From: Oscarella lobularis
Lineage: Eukaryota > Porifera > Homoscleromorpha > Homosclerophorida > Oscarellidae
Length of the DNA stretch: 64,000 bases
NCBI RefSeq assembly: GCF_947507565.1
Contig: NC_089182.1
Span: 1,736,001 to 1,800,000, forward strand
Reading direction: 5' to 3'
Shown: positions 37,301 through 49,677 of the stretch, piece by piece
Layout of the letters: every line of letters begins with the position of its first letter
How positions within the stretch are numbered: the stretch's first letter is position 1
The notes under the pieces: generated by a model
What the model was told of the DNA's origin: nothing
The model's input: the letters and a program-made list of their open reading frames with translations, nothing else
Databases searched by the model: none
Program-made: the position numbers and the translations under genes

Positions 37301-40300
37301 CTTCCAACGAAAGAAATCCCGTTCCAGTACGCGTCGTGCAATAGGGCGAATCGCTAACGGGCAACAGAGTGCGACTCCACACGGAGACGTTGCCTACGAT
37401 CGGCGGTTCGTAGTCCGTATAAACGGTGAACGAATCATTTGTCGCGTGCCCAAAAATGTCCTCGGCTTCGATTTCGACTTGATATGTTTCGCCGTTGCTA
37501 AGTGACAGCGGCACGAACCACTGAAAAACCGAAGGCCGAAGAAAAAACTCGCTATCAACCATGGACCAGCCGTCGATTTCCTTTTTTCGCAGCCACGCGC
37601 GAAACCACGTCACGCCGACGTCGTTCGAAGACGTAACGCCGGAAAACGAGAGCGGCCACTCGGAGGTGTCATACGTCGGTCGCGGAACGTCGACTCGATA
37701 CAAAAGCCACGGATTCTTTTTGATGTACGTGTTGAAAAAGTGATCCGACTTCCACTCGACGAAGACGGAGTCGCGTTCGTCGTCTTTCGTCAACCACACG
37801 CCGTCGACGGCCGACCAAAACGAGATCTTGGAGCCTTTTGCGACGTCGACGCGCGAATTGTCGTCGGCGAGAACGAGCGTACGCGCGACGGCCGTCGTCC
37901 CGTTCGTCGCCGTCGCGTTCATTTCGATCATAAGAAGCGTGTACGGCGGATTGTAGTAAGAAAACAAAAGTGGCGTCGGCACTGGCTGCTCGTGCGTCGC
38001 CAGCTGAAAAAGGTAACCGCGCGACGGCTGAACGACCTTGACGGAAGAACCGCCGATGGGTTTAGTGGATAGATGGCCCAGTTATAGGCGAGAGTGCACG
38101 GCAATAAGCAAGTCCAGCCGTTCCAGTAGACGTCGAAGCCATCCTGAAGGCGACTGTTTCCCGAAACGATGTTTGGACTGACTTTGAGGATGGCTGCGGT
38201 ACGACCCGGCTTAGCGACTTGATTGCAGTCGCCGTTCCAAATAGGAAGAGGTCTTCGGCAGTTGAAAGGCACTTTGGATTGGTCTGGAGATAAGAATGAA
38301 GAACCTTTTCTATAGTATAGAGCCGTCAGTATCTTACTGGCTGCGAGATCGCATTCGCTGATGTCGTTGAACGGAATTCCCGATTGCGCACAGGTGTCGC
38401 ATCTTCGGCCCGTTGCGCGACTATCGCATTGGCACTGACCGGTCATTGAGTCGCAATCGGAATGAAATGACCCTGCTCTGTGACAGTCGCACGCTAAAAA
38501 ATAAGTCAAATGCTTGTAAATAGATTACTCCAACAGCATTAATTTGTTATGTTATATACGAAATATGATTTCACCTAAAACTGTGATTTCTTTAGTGACA
38601 TTAGAAGATATCCTATTGTATGCTATGCAACGGTATTTGCCTCCTTCACTTCCCTGCACGTCGATTGTGCTTGTAACTGTTCCTCCAGTCTGCATGTGAG
38701 TAGCTGAACGAACAATCTGTCCGTCTGGGCCAGTCCATTCGATACTCGGAGTGGGACACCCACTTGCATTACACGTCAACACTGCCATGCCAGAAGCGCT
38801 TATTGAAACATTCCTGCTTGCTCCAGAAACAATAAGATCCGACCCTACACAAAATGAAAAAAGTCCTCTACCATATAAACCATTGTGGCTAATACCTGCG
38901 CAATCGAAAATCTGAACTTCACACAATGATAACGATGACGATGCTCTGTTTGATGCTACAACGTAGACATACTTTCCAATCGGTCTACTGACGCATGTCA
39001 CTTGAATCGTTGATACGTTTCCTGATGACGGATAGACCCATGGCAATCCACACATTAAATTGTCTTTGCCTGAATTAGTCGTCTGGTTTCCTACGAAGAC
39101 ACTGAACCCGTCCATTTCACTCAATGCCGTGCTGTTTGGCAATGGAGTAATTACAACACGAAATATTGGTTTTGCTTCCTTTGATTGCAAACGCCACCAC
39201 GTGCCGGGCTGCTGAGCGGAACGATAGCAAGCATTTCCTCCGGTTTGAAAACTGTTGTCAATGGCTTTTGACGCCAGTGTTGACGTATTTAATTCGCTCA
39301 GTGCAGCTGCTGATGACGAACTGTAAATATCAAGAAGAAGGCCTATAGAAGTACATTAGAAGAGCAGCAACAGGGTTAAGATAATAAACCCTACCTTCTT
39401 GGAGGAGTCGTACTTCACAGACTTGTAATGTTTCATTGACAAAGCTTTCATCTTGAACAATAGTAATGTCGCGCACAAATGACGACGGCCTTCTCGTGAA
39501 GTATTGTGCGTGTCCGTCTTTCGCAGAAGCATAAAAAACACGTTCGGGATTATCAAGTCCATCATTTGACAGATGACTTCCAGCATATTCTTTATACGTC
39601 ACACCAGAATATATGTTCATAAACAGCCTGACGGTTTGCAGAAATATTGGCCAAGGAAAACGAACACTCAGTGACTGAAGAGTAGAAGAGTCGTTCGTTG
39701 ACGCACACGTTGCAGTGTCATCATCAACGGCAAGGCTTGATGGCTTACTTAGGTCATCTCCTGGCCGAACAATAGAGTACTCTCCTTCGTATATAGTGTA
39801 CGTAGACCCAGCAACGGCTACAAAATATAGCATTAAAAAGGCTTATGAATCCTACTTGCAAGCCTTACAAACACGATTGATGAAAACTTCACATAGTGCC
39901 AAATACGTTGCTATGGGCGACTTGACAATTACGTGAACATATCGTCCCGACAATGATGCACATAAAAAGGCACGTCGAACTGTGCCAGAAGTTGGAGTAA
40001 ATGCAGTTCCACACAACGTATGAACTCCTCTAGCCGTTTTGCTGTTGTCGTCCACGTATACCGTCAGATTAACCATATTCTTCTTTTTCACATCTGGTTG
40101 ATGAATGAAATCGTCGTTTCTCAAGTCAAGGTAGACGTTTCTAATGCTTTCCTGTTTGCCCAAGTCCAATCTCCACCACGGATTGGCTTCCTTTTTGGAA
40201 ACAAAACAACTGGACCACAACCGACTGCTAATCCTATCGACGGCCCACTGGGGAACAAATTGTATTCCTTCGTCTTCCAGGACACTCGATGAGGAGACGG

Positions 40301-40622
40301 TCACTTTCGAGTATATATCAATCAAATGATCTGTCCATGGAAAGAGCTTTAATTAAAAGCAGAACTTTAGATCATTTACAGATCTGAGACAAACGCACGG
40401 ACAAGAAGAACAGTAACAAGAAAAATGCCCACAAGGCCTGCACACATTATAAGGGAGGATGGGTGGGCGGAGCGGCAATAAACTTGGTCAAAAGAGAGAG
40501 AGAGAGCGGACGCGCCGGAAGAGTAACGAAACTGTAACACTAATTCTAAGCAACTTACCTCCTGAAACACAAACAATGCCGATCATAGCCAGTTCGAAAA
40601 GCAAACACAAAGGGAGAGCCAT
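31394..40622 (-). CDS. Receptor tyrosine kinase with discoidin-like, Ig, laminin-EGF and about eleven FN3 domains
   Basis: Signal-peptide exon at 40622 (MALPLCLLFELAMIG...VSGG), joined in phase to 40352-39852, a discoidin-like domain (WWRLDLGKQESIRNVYLDL). Then a second (about 39810-39400) and third (about 39330-38900) discoidin-like domain, Ig (about 38850-38575), laminin-type EGF (about 38495-38345, CDCHRAGSFHSDCDSMTGQC), a long unrecognised extracellular region (about 38335-37050), about eleven FN3 domains (36990-33160), membrane span (33090-33005), and a complete kinase (about 32870-32060): GEGQFGKVY, VAVK, HRDIAARN, DFG, activation loop DYYRKKGGALPVRWM. All catalytic residues are present. 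The tail carries four YxxM motifs (codons at 31904-31915, 31784-31795, 31634-31645 and 31544-31555), p85/PI3K-type docking sites. The activation loop resembles insulin-receptor/Trk-type kinases, but the ectodomain matches no bilaterian family, so no symbol is given. Confidence 0.85.
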
Positions 40623-40929
40623 CAAACCTTCCGGACTTGAAAAAGGCGCGTCAGGACCGGGAGAAGAAAGAACGTACTGCAACGATTGAGACTGGAGAAT
40701 GGAGAGTACAGACTGAAAGTGATGTACAGTTTACAATTGTTCCCGGACTGGAAATATATAGATAATACCTGTTTAGGTTATTGGTAAAATTCCGCCCAAC
40801 CGCCGGTGCACCATATGGGTGCACAAACGCTTGTATTTCATTTTCAACCTTTTTTGTGGCGGAGGGGCTATTTTTGTCAAACGTTTGAAAGTAATTAGCC
40901 ACTCCGCTTTACTTTCGTAGAATGTCCGT

Positions 40930-41070
40930 GATCCGACAGGGGCCTCGTTTCACGTTGGACTCGGTTTGCTGCATCTCGACGTCTGTCGGATCGCTTCGTT
41001 CGCGCCGTAACAGGGGTAGACACACAGGGGCGATTCGACGCCGAGAAATGACGTGGACGTCGAGACGCGA
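40930..41070 (-). pseudogene. Fragment copied from USP24 exon 1
   Basis: The sequence aligns with 22793-22940 in the USP24 first exon on the same strand. It shares exact runs such as GCATCTCGACGTCTGTCGG and CGATTCGACGCCG, as well as the flanking GATCCGA and GAAATGACGT/GAGATGACGT. Small indels break the frame. It is a dispersed partial duplicate, about 18 kb from its source, sitting upstream of the kinase start. Confidence 0.8.
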
Positions 41071-41247
41071 CGGTGGAGTGCGCGCAGTCTTGAAAAAGGC
41101 GCGTCAGAGACAAACAAAGATCGGCCGAGGCAAGGACGCACTGAAACGATCGAGACTGGAAAGTGATGTCTACAGCAGTAGTTCCCCGGACAGGAGATAG
41201 AGTTATATCCGTGATAGATAACACCTGTTTAGATTACCCAGGCGACA

Positions 41248-41316
41248 GCTTTCCTTCTCTCGAACTTTCGTCATCGGAGCCTATCGACACTATTCTCCGT
41301 TTGGATGTTGCGCCAT
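41248..41316. repeat. Duplicated non-coding block B, copy 2
   Basis: This copy pairs with 30948-31020 and lies about 180 bp downstream of the receptor B stop. A second shared element (CTATGAAAAGAAACACA and following bases, 41406-41438) is also found at 31051-31106. Confidence 0.75.
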
Positions 41317-41493
41317 ATAAAAACTGATAGGAGCGTTTGGTAATATTTGCAAAAAGTGCACGTCCTACTAAATGACTAGATAAATGACTGGATAAATGAC
41401 TGCAGCTATGAAAAGAAACACACAGAAACCTACTACCCAAAGCAAGCTACAGTGTTGTACGAGTGCTGTAGTATAGTATACTGCGAGTAGATC

Positions 41494-44400
41494 CTATTTA
41501 CCTTCCTCACCCCTCGTTGATATTTCAGCGTACGTTTCCTCGCCAGAGTCGCCTGTAAGATATGAAAAAGTGTTCAAAATAAACCAGCGCAGTACTACTA
41601 CTAATAATAATAACTAACCCTTTTGATATTTCACGGACACTGCTCCGTACGCACTGGATAGCGTTGTTTTCTGAGGCATGATATCACCCTCACATTTATC
41701 ATCCTTTCTGCTTGGCTTTTCGTAAATATGCCCCTCATTTTTGGCATGATAGGAGTTCTTTAACGTCTGGCACAGTCGAACGTATGCCACGAAGAGAGCA
41801 ATAAAGGCAATGAGAGTGATGGCAAACAAAGCGAGAAAGGCGATTCCAACTGAGCCAAACAAAGACGTTGCGGACACCTGTTCACTTTGACCGCAATTGA
41901 TATCGGAGTTTGCATAAAATGCTAAATGATAGATAGATATATAATTTAATAGTAATGGCATTCAATAAGAATATCTCACTGGATGGTCCGCTAGACGACT
42001 TCAAATGCAGCTACAATATAGAACCGTCAGTGTAGCCGCAGTATCAATCATTGTTTCTACTGCCTCACCCCTTCTGTTACGTCAATCGCGTAGGCGACGA
42101 AGTAGATCGAGAACATGGTATTCTTGTTTTGATTGTTATCCCCTTTCCAAGTATCCACAGATAAGTCGTTTCGAATCAAGTTGTAATGACTGTAATTGTA
42201 GGATGCGACTTCGCGCCAAATCTCGTCGTTCCGGCTAGCACTTGGTGGAACAGACGACGGTATAGGACGACGACCAAAGAAAAGAAATACCTTGATGTAG
42301 CTAGAGAGATTGCATGAGCTCCGGTAGAAAAATGATGGCCAACTGAACTGTGCTATTCATTACCTAATGGGAACTTTCTCGTCAGAAATAAATGGAGCTG
42401 TAAAGCGCACGACGCCTTTAGAGTCGACTGCCATTTCTTCAAGTGAATTAGGAATGGACGGTGGACGTTCAGGCGCTAAACAAGAACGAATAGTGATTGT
42501 AGAGTAAAAAGAATAAATATTACCAATAATCAACGTTTTGTCAATGACAATAGCGGGAGAACTTTCAGGAAACATATCGGCGTTGTTGATGACAGTCACG
42601 TTGATCTGGTAACGAGTGTACGCACGAAGACCAGTCAGATTGAAGGACGACGAAATAGACTCGACAGATGAAACCACTCGTTCTACATCGTCCAATCTCC
42701 AGTAGTACAACTGCGAAAGAAAGAAATTGAACAGAAAAGATGATAAAATTCACAATGATTTACCCTGTACGTTCTGATGACGCCGTTGGGATTCAGAGGA
42801 CTCTTCCAGCTCACAAATATCGACTTATACGTCTTGCTAGTAATCCTGATTTCCACGGGTGGACTTGGAGCTGTATTAGGACACAAAAATGAGAATTACA
42901 GCATTTTTAAGCAATGGCTTTCTTACTAACTGCACCAGTCAACACCAAAAGGTGAGACCAAAGTCCAGGCAAAGTAGTCACAGCACGAATCTATAAGGTC
43001 AAAATTAATACCTAATCAATTCTCTACTCAGTAGAATTACTGAGACGTTGTATATAACTGATTGCTGTAAACCGTCAAGTTGCCATGCTACCACCGGCTT
43101 GGGAACCGAAATTCGGACAGAATGACCTGGTCCATTGGCTAGTGTATAAACGATATCATAGCTTCTAATAATTCCATTGGGATATAATGGTGGATCCCAG
43201 CTCATTTGAACCGATGAGAGAGAAACGAGAGTCGCGCTGACTTGCAGTGGAGAAGATGGTGCTAAACAAAGGAATTGTACATCTCAAGACTAAAAAGAGG
43301 AGAAATCTTTCTACACCTGCTTCGTCTGTCTCCACGATGACTTCATTACTTCTCGTTCCAAAAAGAACTTTTTTGTCGCCATCTCTGATGTTCACCGCCG
43401 CAATTTGAATGCTGTACACCGTATACGGCGCGAGTTGTGTCAGGTTCGCTTCAGTTTTTAATCCCGGTACAATAATGGAAGTGTTTTCACTGTTGGTCGA
43501 TTCTCTGTAGAAGATCCAATAATTGTTTATTGGTCCCAACGGAGTAGCGGGTTTTGACCAAGTGACATGAATGCGGCTAGGTCCCATTGAAATAGCCTTC
43601 ACATTCATTGGAGGCCCAGGTTCTAATTAGATATAATAAAATTAAAGCAGCTTTAACTAAAAGATTGCTTGCCTCCTTGAGCTGTTCTGACACTGACTGG
43701 GTTGCTGTTTGGTCCATAGCCATACTGGTTACCGGCGGCCACACTCACTTCATACACCGTATACGGCGTAAGACCAGTGATATTGACTGGTAACGACATT
43801 TCAACAACTTCTAACCAAGCTGTCGAAGAACCGAGAGTTCTGTAGAGAATCCTATATTCAGTAACACCAGCGTTGCCGTTGATGGGACACTGGGAAGCAG
43901 TCACTTCAATTAAATTACCCACTGCACTTGCACCCGATGGACTGGAGCACTGCCCCGGCGGCCCTTAGAAAAGAGGTTTTTAAAACCATTTCAAGCCTAC
44001 TAAAACATACCATTCACCGCAATCACAAAGCCGTTCGATTGAGCTTCACCGACAGAGTTATTCACAATACAGTCGTATGTTCCACTGTTGTCATAGTCCA
44101 GACTCAAAAATGATATTTGCGATCCGGTTTCTCCACTGATTATTTGACCGTCTTTATGCCATTTATATTGAAAAGGTGCGGGGTTGGCTTCAGCGCTGCA
44201 CTTCAGAGTTAGAGGTTGATTTTTTAGAAATTCACTTGAGTCTGCTTTTAGTATGACGTTAAATGGAGCATCTGAAGAGAAAAATAATTCTGAACAAGGT
44301 ACAATTAACGGATACGAGCTTACACGTGACATCAAGATGTATTGTTACAGATGAATTACTGAGACCATTGTGCCCATTGGCTTTGCACGTGTACGAGTTG

Positions 44401-47058
44401 GCGTCTGCTTTTTTGACCGATGGAAATGTAAGGACGCCTTGGTACGTTCCGTTTCCCAAAGAACGTTCGAAGGAATTTGAATGATTGGCAATTTGAACTC
44501 CTTTTTTGAACCATTCAAATGTAATAGCAGTCTGCAATTGACTGTATTGTGAAGCATTGCACGTCAAAAATGCTGTCTGTCCTTCCTCGACGCTAAGTAA
44601 ACTGCTACTTGGAGTAGGAAAACCTGAAATAAAAAATTTAACTGATACACTGAAGTATAAATGCTTTTCACTTACAAGGTGCTTTTCCAGTATCACAGTC
44701 TTCGCTTGAATCGCCGACACAATGCTTCCCTTGATGTTTTTTCACAGGGCTGTCAGCTTTCCGCTGTCTTGTTCCCACACCACAGGAACCTGGGCACACG
44801 GACCATGAGCTCCACCCACAATTAACTACATAGTTAGTTAGTTATCTTTATTGATTGCAATGTGAGCATGACACGCACCGTTGATGCTTAGGTTAAACTG
44901 TAACGTCTTCTGCTTGTTATCAATCCACGTGTATTGGCACGTATATGTTGTATCGGTCGACGGAGCTTTCCAAATATGAAGACTTGTAAAGTTGTTCACG
45001 ACGGATTCTCCAACATCCGGATTGGACGATGAAACTGGAATTGAGCCTGACTTCCATTGAATATTTAGTAATGAGTTTAAGTTTGTCGAATCGGGATTGA
45101 CGCCACACAAAACAGGCAGAGACAACGAACGTCCACCGTAAACAAAATAGCTTCCAGATGCCACAAACGAATCGTTGTAGAAAATGCCAACGTCAAGTTC
45201 TAATTATCAAAATGTGTAAGAAAACTCTTCAAAAAATATATTCTTCCTACCGTAGTTTGCCTTCAATTCACACACGCTGAGGTAAGCTTCCGATGATGAA
45301 ATTTTTTGGACGCTAATGTACCGTCCCCACAATGAAGGAGAGCACACAATTGTTGCAGTCCAAATATCGTTTTGATTGTTTCTATTTGGAACAGTACCAC
45401 ACAACGGATTGTCATTTCCATCATTGGTCAAATCACTTCCTATCCGCACAACCGCACCATTGCCCCGATCTTGGTAAAAGGACGTTTCAACGCTTGTTAC
45501 CAAATATGCTGTTTCTAAATCGACTCGCAACCACGGTTTGGTTGACAAATCAGTTGCTGCACATTTTGTGTCGCTCAACATGCCGTCAATGGCCAGTGAA
45601 GCCGGCAAATTCACAGTACCATCTGAGTTTTGCCACGTAGCCAATGGACCGTGGGTAGCGACAGCATTTATTGCTTTCATGTCAATTGGACCACCTACCA
45701 AAGCACCAATAAAAGAATCACTCTAGTAGATAAACATATAAACTAACAATTTGTATTTGCGCAATCGTTTGATAAGGGAGAGGGACAATCCTGGCCAGCA
45801 CCAACTTTGATTTGAGTAATGGTCCTTGTCCTCGTTCCTCGTCCGCATGATGACGAGCATGCTGACCATGAACTTACTTGACAATCAACTACAAAAAGAG
45901 ACAATGCCTTCAACGTTTCACTCAAGCTAAACGTAACATACTTGAAAATGTAAGATTGACTGTCTTGGCCTTTGTAAAGTTGTTTGCTGAATACTGGCAT
46001 TTGTATTGACCATTTGGCGGAGTTGAAGTAAGAGGAATCAGATGCAGTTCTTTATATCCAGATGAGCCATCAGCTTGTTGAATAGTAACAGAATTCTGTT
46101 CTGGGATGTCTGTTCCATCAGGAAATTTCCACGTCGGGCTAAAATCTCCTTTTGATGAACCACAGACTAAAATGTCTCCTGTGATGGTAATGTCTAATTT
46201 TGAAATTGCTATGGCGTTCTTTTTTATGGCGACACCAGGATCTACAAAAACAGAAAGTAGTCAGCTAAATACGCTATGTGCCACGTGTTCCTACCTTTAG
46301 TTTCATCATAATAAACTTCAACTTCACACACTTGCAAATACTGACTACCGGTATTGGTACGAAGAATATCCGTGTATCCCGATCGTCGAATGCTTACATA
46401 TTGAACCCAATCAACAGGAGAACAAGGAAAGTCAATAAATGTAGATGGAGCTGAGTCTGGAAACACAACGCTACTCCCACATTGATGATCATTGGTTCCA
46501 TTTGACGTAGTAGCTTTTTTTCCCACGTAAATCCGAGAGCCTCTTCCAAATCGGAGTCGAGATAGCAACCTGATCTTATTTACAGAGTAGAGACGACCCA
46601 AATCAATTGAAAGCCACACAGTTGGAGTAGATGTTTTAGATACAGCACAATCAATCCAATCTTGACTCAGCTGCCCATCCACGGCCGATTGATAAGAAGA
46701 ACTAGGGTCAATGCCGTTTTCTTCAAGCACGAGCTTGTTCGCTGTGGCACTGAGAGGCACTTTCGTTTCTGAAAAACACGCGTACAACTACCACTCACAA
46801 TCCCACGGCCTAGAAATGCATGCACGCAATCTTGGGCACGCTATAAATAATATTTTTAGAGGTGGTGGGCGGGAGTGCGCTCATTCCGGTCAAGAAAGAA
46901 CGCGAACGTGTATGCCGGCAAATAATGAAAGCGTCGGCACCACAAACTGTGACGAAGTCTATTACGAAAGGCCCTCCCTCATACTCACCCCCAGAAACGC
47001 GGACAAGACAGAAGAGCATTATTGTCATTGCCAGTGGACGTGAAGCGAGAAGAGTCAT
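41494..47058 (-). CDS. Receptor B: large discoidin-like/Ig/TSP1/FN3 receptor, paralog of A
   Basis: The start at 47058 gives signal peptide MTLLASRPLAMTIMLFCLV...VSGG. Order: discoidin-like (about 46770-46300), Ig (about 46240-45950), TSP1 (about 45893-45770, WSACSSSCGRGTRTRT), discoidin-like (about 45700-45250), Ig (about 45195-44880), TSP1 (about 44825-44680, CPGSCGVGTR), two further Ig domains (about 44625-44330 and 44270-44010), FN3 domains (about 43965-43675, 43620-43315, 43260-42940, 42870-42530), a membrane-proximal FN3-like part (42475-42010), membrane span (about 41880-41790) and a tail with SSAYGAVSVKY and GEETYAEIS. Compared with receptor A it has two additional Ig and at least two additional FN3 domains inserted between the second TSP1 and the last FN3 pair. 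The second TSP1 keeps the full cysteine set. Stop at 41494-41496, again preceded by GAAG|GTA. Exon edges are approximate. Confidence 0.78.
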
Positions 47059-47818
47059 CGTTTTCCGAGAGCGTGAGTCTGTGAAAGCAGTGACGTCAGA
47101 AAGAATCATCAACCTCTAGACGAGGAAATCAATGAACGACAAAGACAAGCCGGAAATCGACGGAGGCGGATACTGAGTCAGTGACTGACACGAGTCCGGG
47201 TATCAGCAGACGATTAGGAAAACATGCTCTTCGACCTCACGTGATTCACATACAGAAGAAGGAAAATTTGCCAAAACTCTTGTGTGAAATTCATTCCCGA
47301 ATGTTTCTCGCACTCAAACACAAAATCCGATTTTGTCTTCATCGCCTCCGTGAAACCGTGGGCATTCTGTTGCTGTATCAATAAATTTAATAATTTTCCC
47401 GGATACTTCATACATTTATTTTTCGGAGAGATGATCAGATGCCCTCGAAAGCCACTTCATGCAAAGAATTCACAATCTAGATTTTTTTACTTTTGCGCCA
47501 TCTGCTCGAGCTAGAACACCGCCTTCGTTTACTTCGACAGGAATCTCGTTTTGCTGGTTGAACCCTAGACAACTCTGTCGGCTCGTACAGCTCGTTCGTG
47601 TCGTGGTGTAGTGCCGTAATGCTGCCGTCTACAGATGAGCTCGCGTTTGCTGGGTCCTTTGGTGTACGGGACAATCACTGCTCCAATCAATCAATAACCA
47701 CGTGACAGAAAACTTGAAAGTGAAGACAAGACAAGACACTAACCAATAAAGTTGACGCAGAAACTAGCACAAACAACAAATGTATGCTATGACAAAAAAG
47801 ATGAAATTGCTGGCTCAC
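47059..47818. other. Spacer between receptors B and C
   Basis: Contains the receptor B upstream region and a weaker USP24-like patch (about 47548-47612). A CCACGTGAC motif with surrounding bases like those upstream of USP24 lies at about 47698. No gene is supported. Confidence 0.5.
47548..47612 (-). pseudogene. Possible short USP24 exon 1 fragment
   Basis: CTGTCGGCTCGTAC at 47575-47588 is identical to 22858-22871 in USP24 exon 1, and the next 20 bases also align with few changes. The match is shorter and noisier than the 40930-41070 copy. Confidence 0.45.
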
Positions 47819-49286
47819 TCAGTGTGTACCTTCTCTTGGGATTTCGGTGTACATTTCCGAATTTTCGTCACCAGTGCAGCCTGCAGTATAAAATGTTGGT
47901 CAATCAGTTATACTAAAAAGCTAGATCTGACGCGTACCCTTTTGATGCTTCGCACCGTATGCATCAGACTCCGTCAGTTTGATATCTTTGGTATTCTCCT
48001 TGATGTTGTTTGACACTTTGTGAATGCGCCTCTGGTCGTTGATAACATACGACTTCTTTGAAATCTGACGCAGTCGAACGTGCGCCACGAGGAGAGCGAC
48101 GAAGGCAATGAGAGTGACGGCAAACAAGGCAAGAAATAGGATTCCAGCGGAGCCAAAAAAGGTAGTTTTATCTTGATTGCCAACGAAATCATATTTTGTA
48201 CCGGTGAAGTTGAGGCTGACTGTTTTGAACTTTCTAACGTTGTTTGCTGTATATTGGCATATGTACTGACCATCCGGAGGAGTGGTGCAGAGAGGACTCA
48301 AATGCAGTTCTTTATATCCTGATGAGCCATTATTACGTTGCCAAATAGAAGGTGAGTTCTTATCTGGAACGTCTGTTCCGTCAGGAAACTTCCATGTTGG
48401 ACCAAAGTCTCCTTTCGATGAACCACAGAGTAGAATGTCTTCTATGGTTCTAACATCTAATTTTGAAATTGGCACGGTGTTCTTTGTTATGGTAATACCG
48501 GGATCTACGGAAAAAGAAAATAGTTTACTCACAACGTTTCTTTCATAAGATTCTACCCTCAGTTTCCTCGAAATAGACTTCGACTTCGCACACGTGCAAT
48601 CTCTGTTCGTTATCTTTATCAATGTACCCTGTTCGTCGAATGCTAACATATTGAACCCATTTGACAGGAGAGCAAGGAAAGTCAGTAAGGTTTCGTGGAG
48701 CTGGGTTAGAAATCGTAACGTTATTTCCACATTGATGATCATTGGTTCCATTTGACGAGCTAGCATTCTTTCCCACGTAAATCTGGGAGCCTCTTCCAAA
48801 TTGTGCACGAGATAAAAATCTGATCTTGTTCACAGAGTAGAGACGGCCCAAATCAATTGACAGCCACACAGTTGGACTAGATGGTCTGGAGATAGCACAT
48901 CGCTTCCACTCTTGAGTCAAGTCCCCATCGACAGCCCGTCGATATTTAGTATTAGAGCCAATGTCATTTTTTTCAAACCGCAGCCTGTTTTCTGTGGCCC
49001 CTAGAGTCACTTTCGTTTCTGTAAAACAAGTAGACCATCGGCAATAAATCCCACAGCGAAGACGCACGCACGCGCTATTATAGCACTTTGGCATTCTATA
49101 AATAGTATTTTTGCTACAAAAAATAATATAGGCTTTGTGGCCGGGGCAGGAATGCGCGTTCGTCAAAAGAGATCAATAGAGAGCGAGCGAACGCGTCGGA
49201 AAATTCCGCGTACAGTACTCACCGCCGCGGACAAGACAGAAGAGCAGTGCCGTGATTGCTACATGACAGGACGAGAGAAGAGCCAT
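47819..49286 (-). CDS. Receptor C: minimal discoidin-like/Ig single-pass receptor
   Basis: The start at 49286 gives signal peptide MALLSSCHVAITALLFCLV with a donor directly after GG, as in A and B. Only one discoidin-like domain (about 49020-48560, VWLSIDLGRLYSVNKIRFL) and one Ig-like domain (about 48510-48200, GYKELHLSPL...GQYICQYTANN) precede the membrane span (about 48170-48080, SAGILFLALFAVTLIAFVALLVAHV). The tail holds KKSYVIND, ESDAYG and SEMYTEIP, ending at 47819-47821. It corresponds to the first two and the last parts of receptors A and B with all TSP1 and FN3 modules absent, so it is either the ancestral short form or an internal deletion. Confidence 0.78.
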
Positions 49287-49677
49287 CGTTTTATTGGGAG
49301 CGCAAAGCAATGACGTGTGACAAGGACTGGAATGAGCGATCGAGCGAGGGTTGAAAAAGGCTGGCGGATACTAAGCTGTTGTGATTGACAATGACGTTCA
49401 GAGCCACGGTCCCGGAGAGAGAATCCAGCAGTACGTAATTAAAAGAAGCACTAAAGAGAAACAGACGGAAGAACACGGCCTATATAGACATACATACTAT
49501 TCTTACAGTGCGATTCATTCAGGCTGCTGTTTTCTGGGGCGCTTTTTTAAACAAGAAGTTGATCGTAGGCTAATCAATAACAACGTGATTAAAAACTCTA
49601 ACTATAGTATGAACGCAGGTGTGAACGAGACATGAATTAATTAAATAATTAACCGATGATTCTGGATACATATCCTG

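Larger units (their letters stand above)
40623..41493. other. Spacer between the kinase and receptor B with duplicated fragments
   Basis: Contains the presumed kinase promoter, a fragment resembling USP24 exon 1 (40930-41070), and duplicated block B (41248-41316). No independent gene is supported. Confidence 0.55.
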
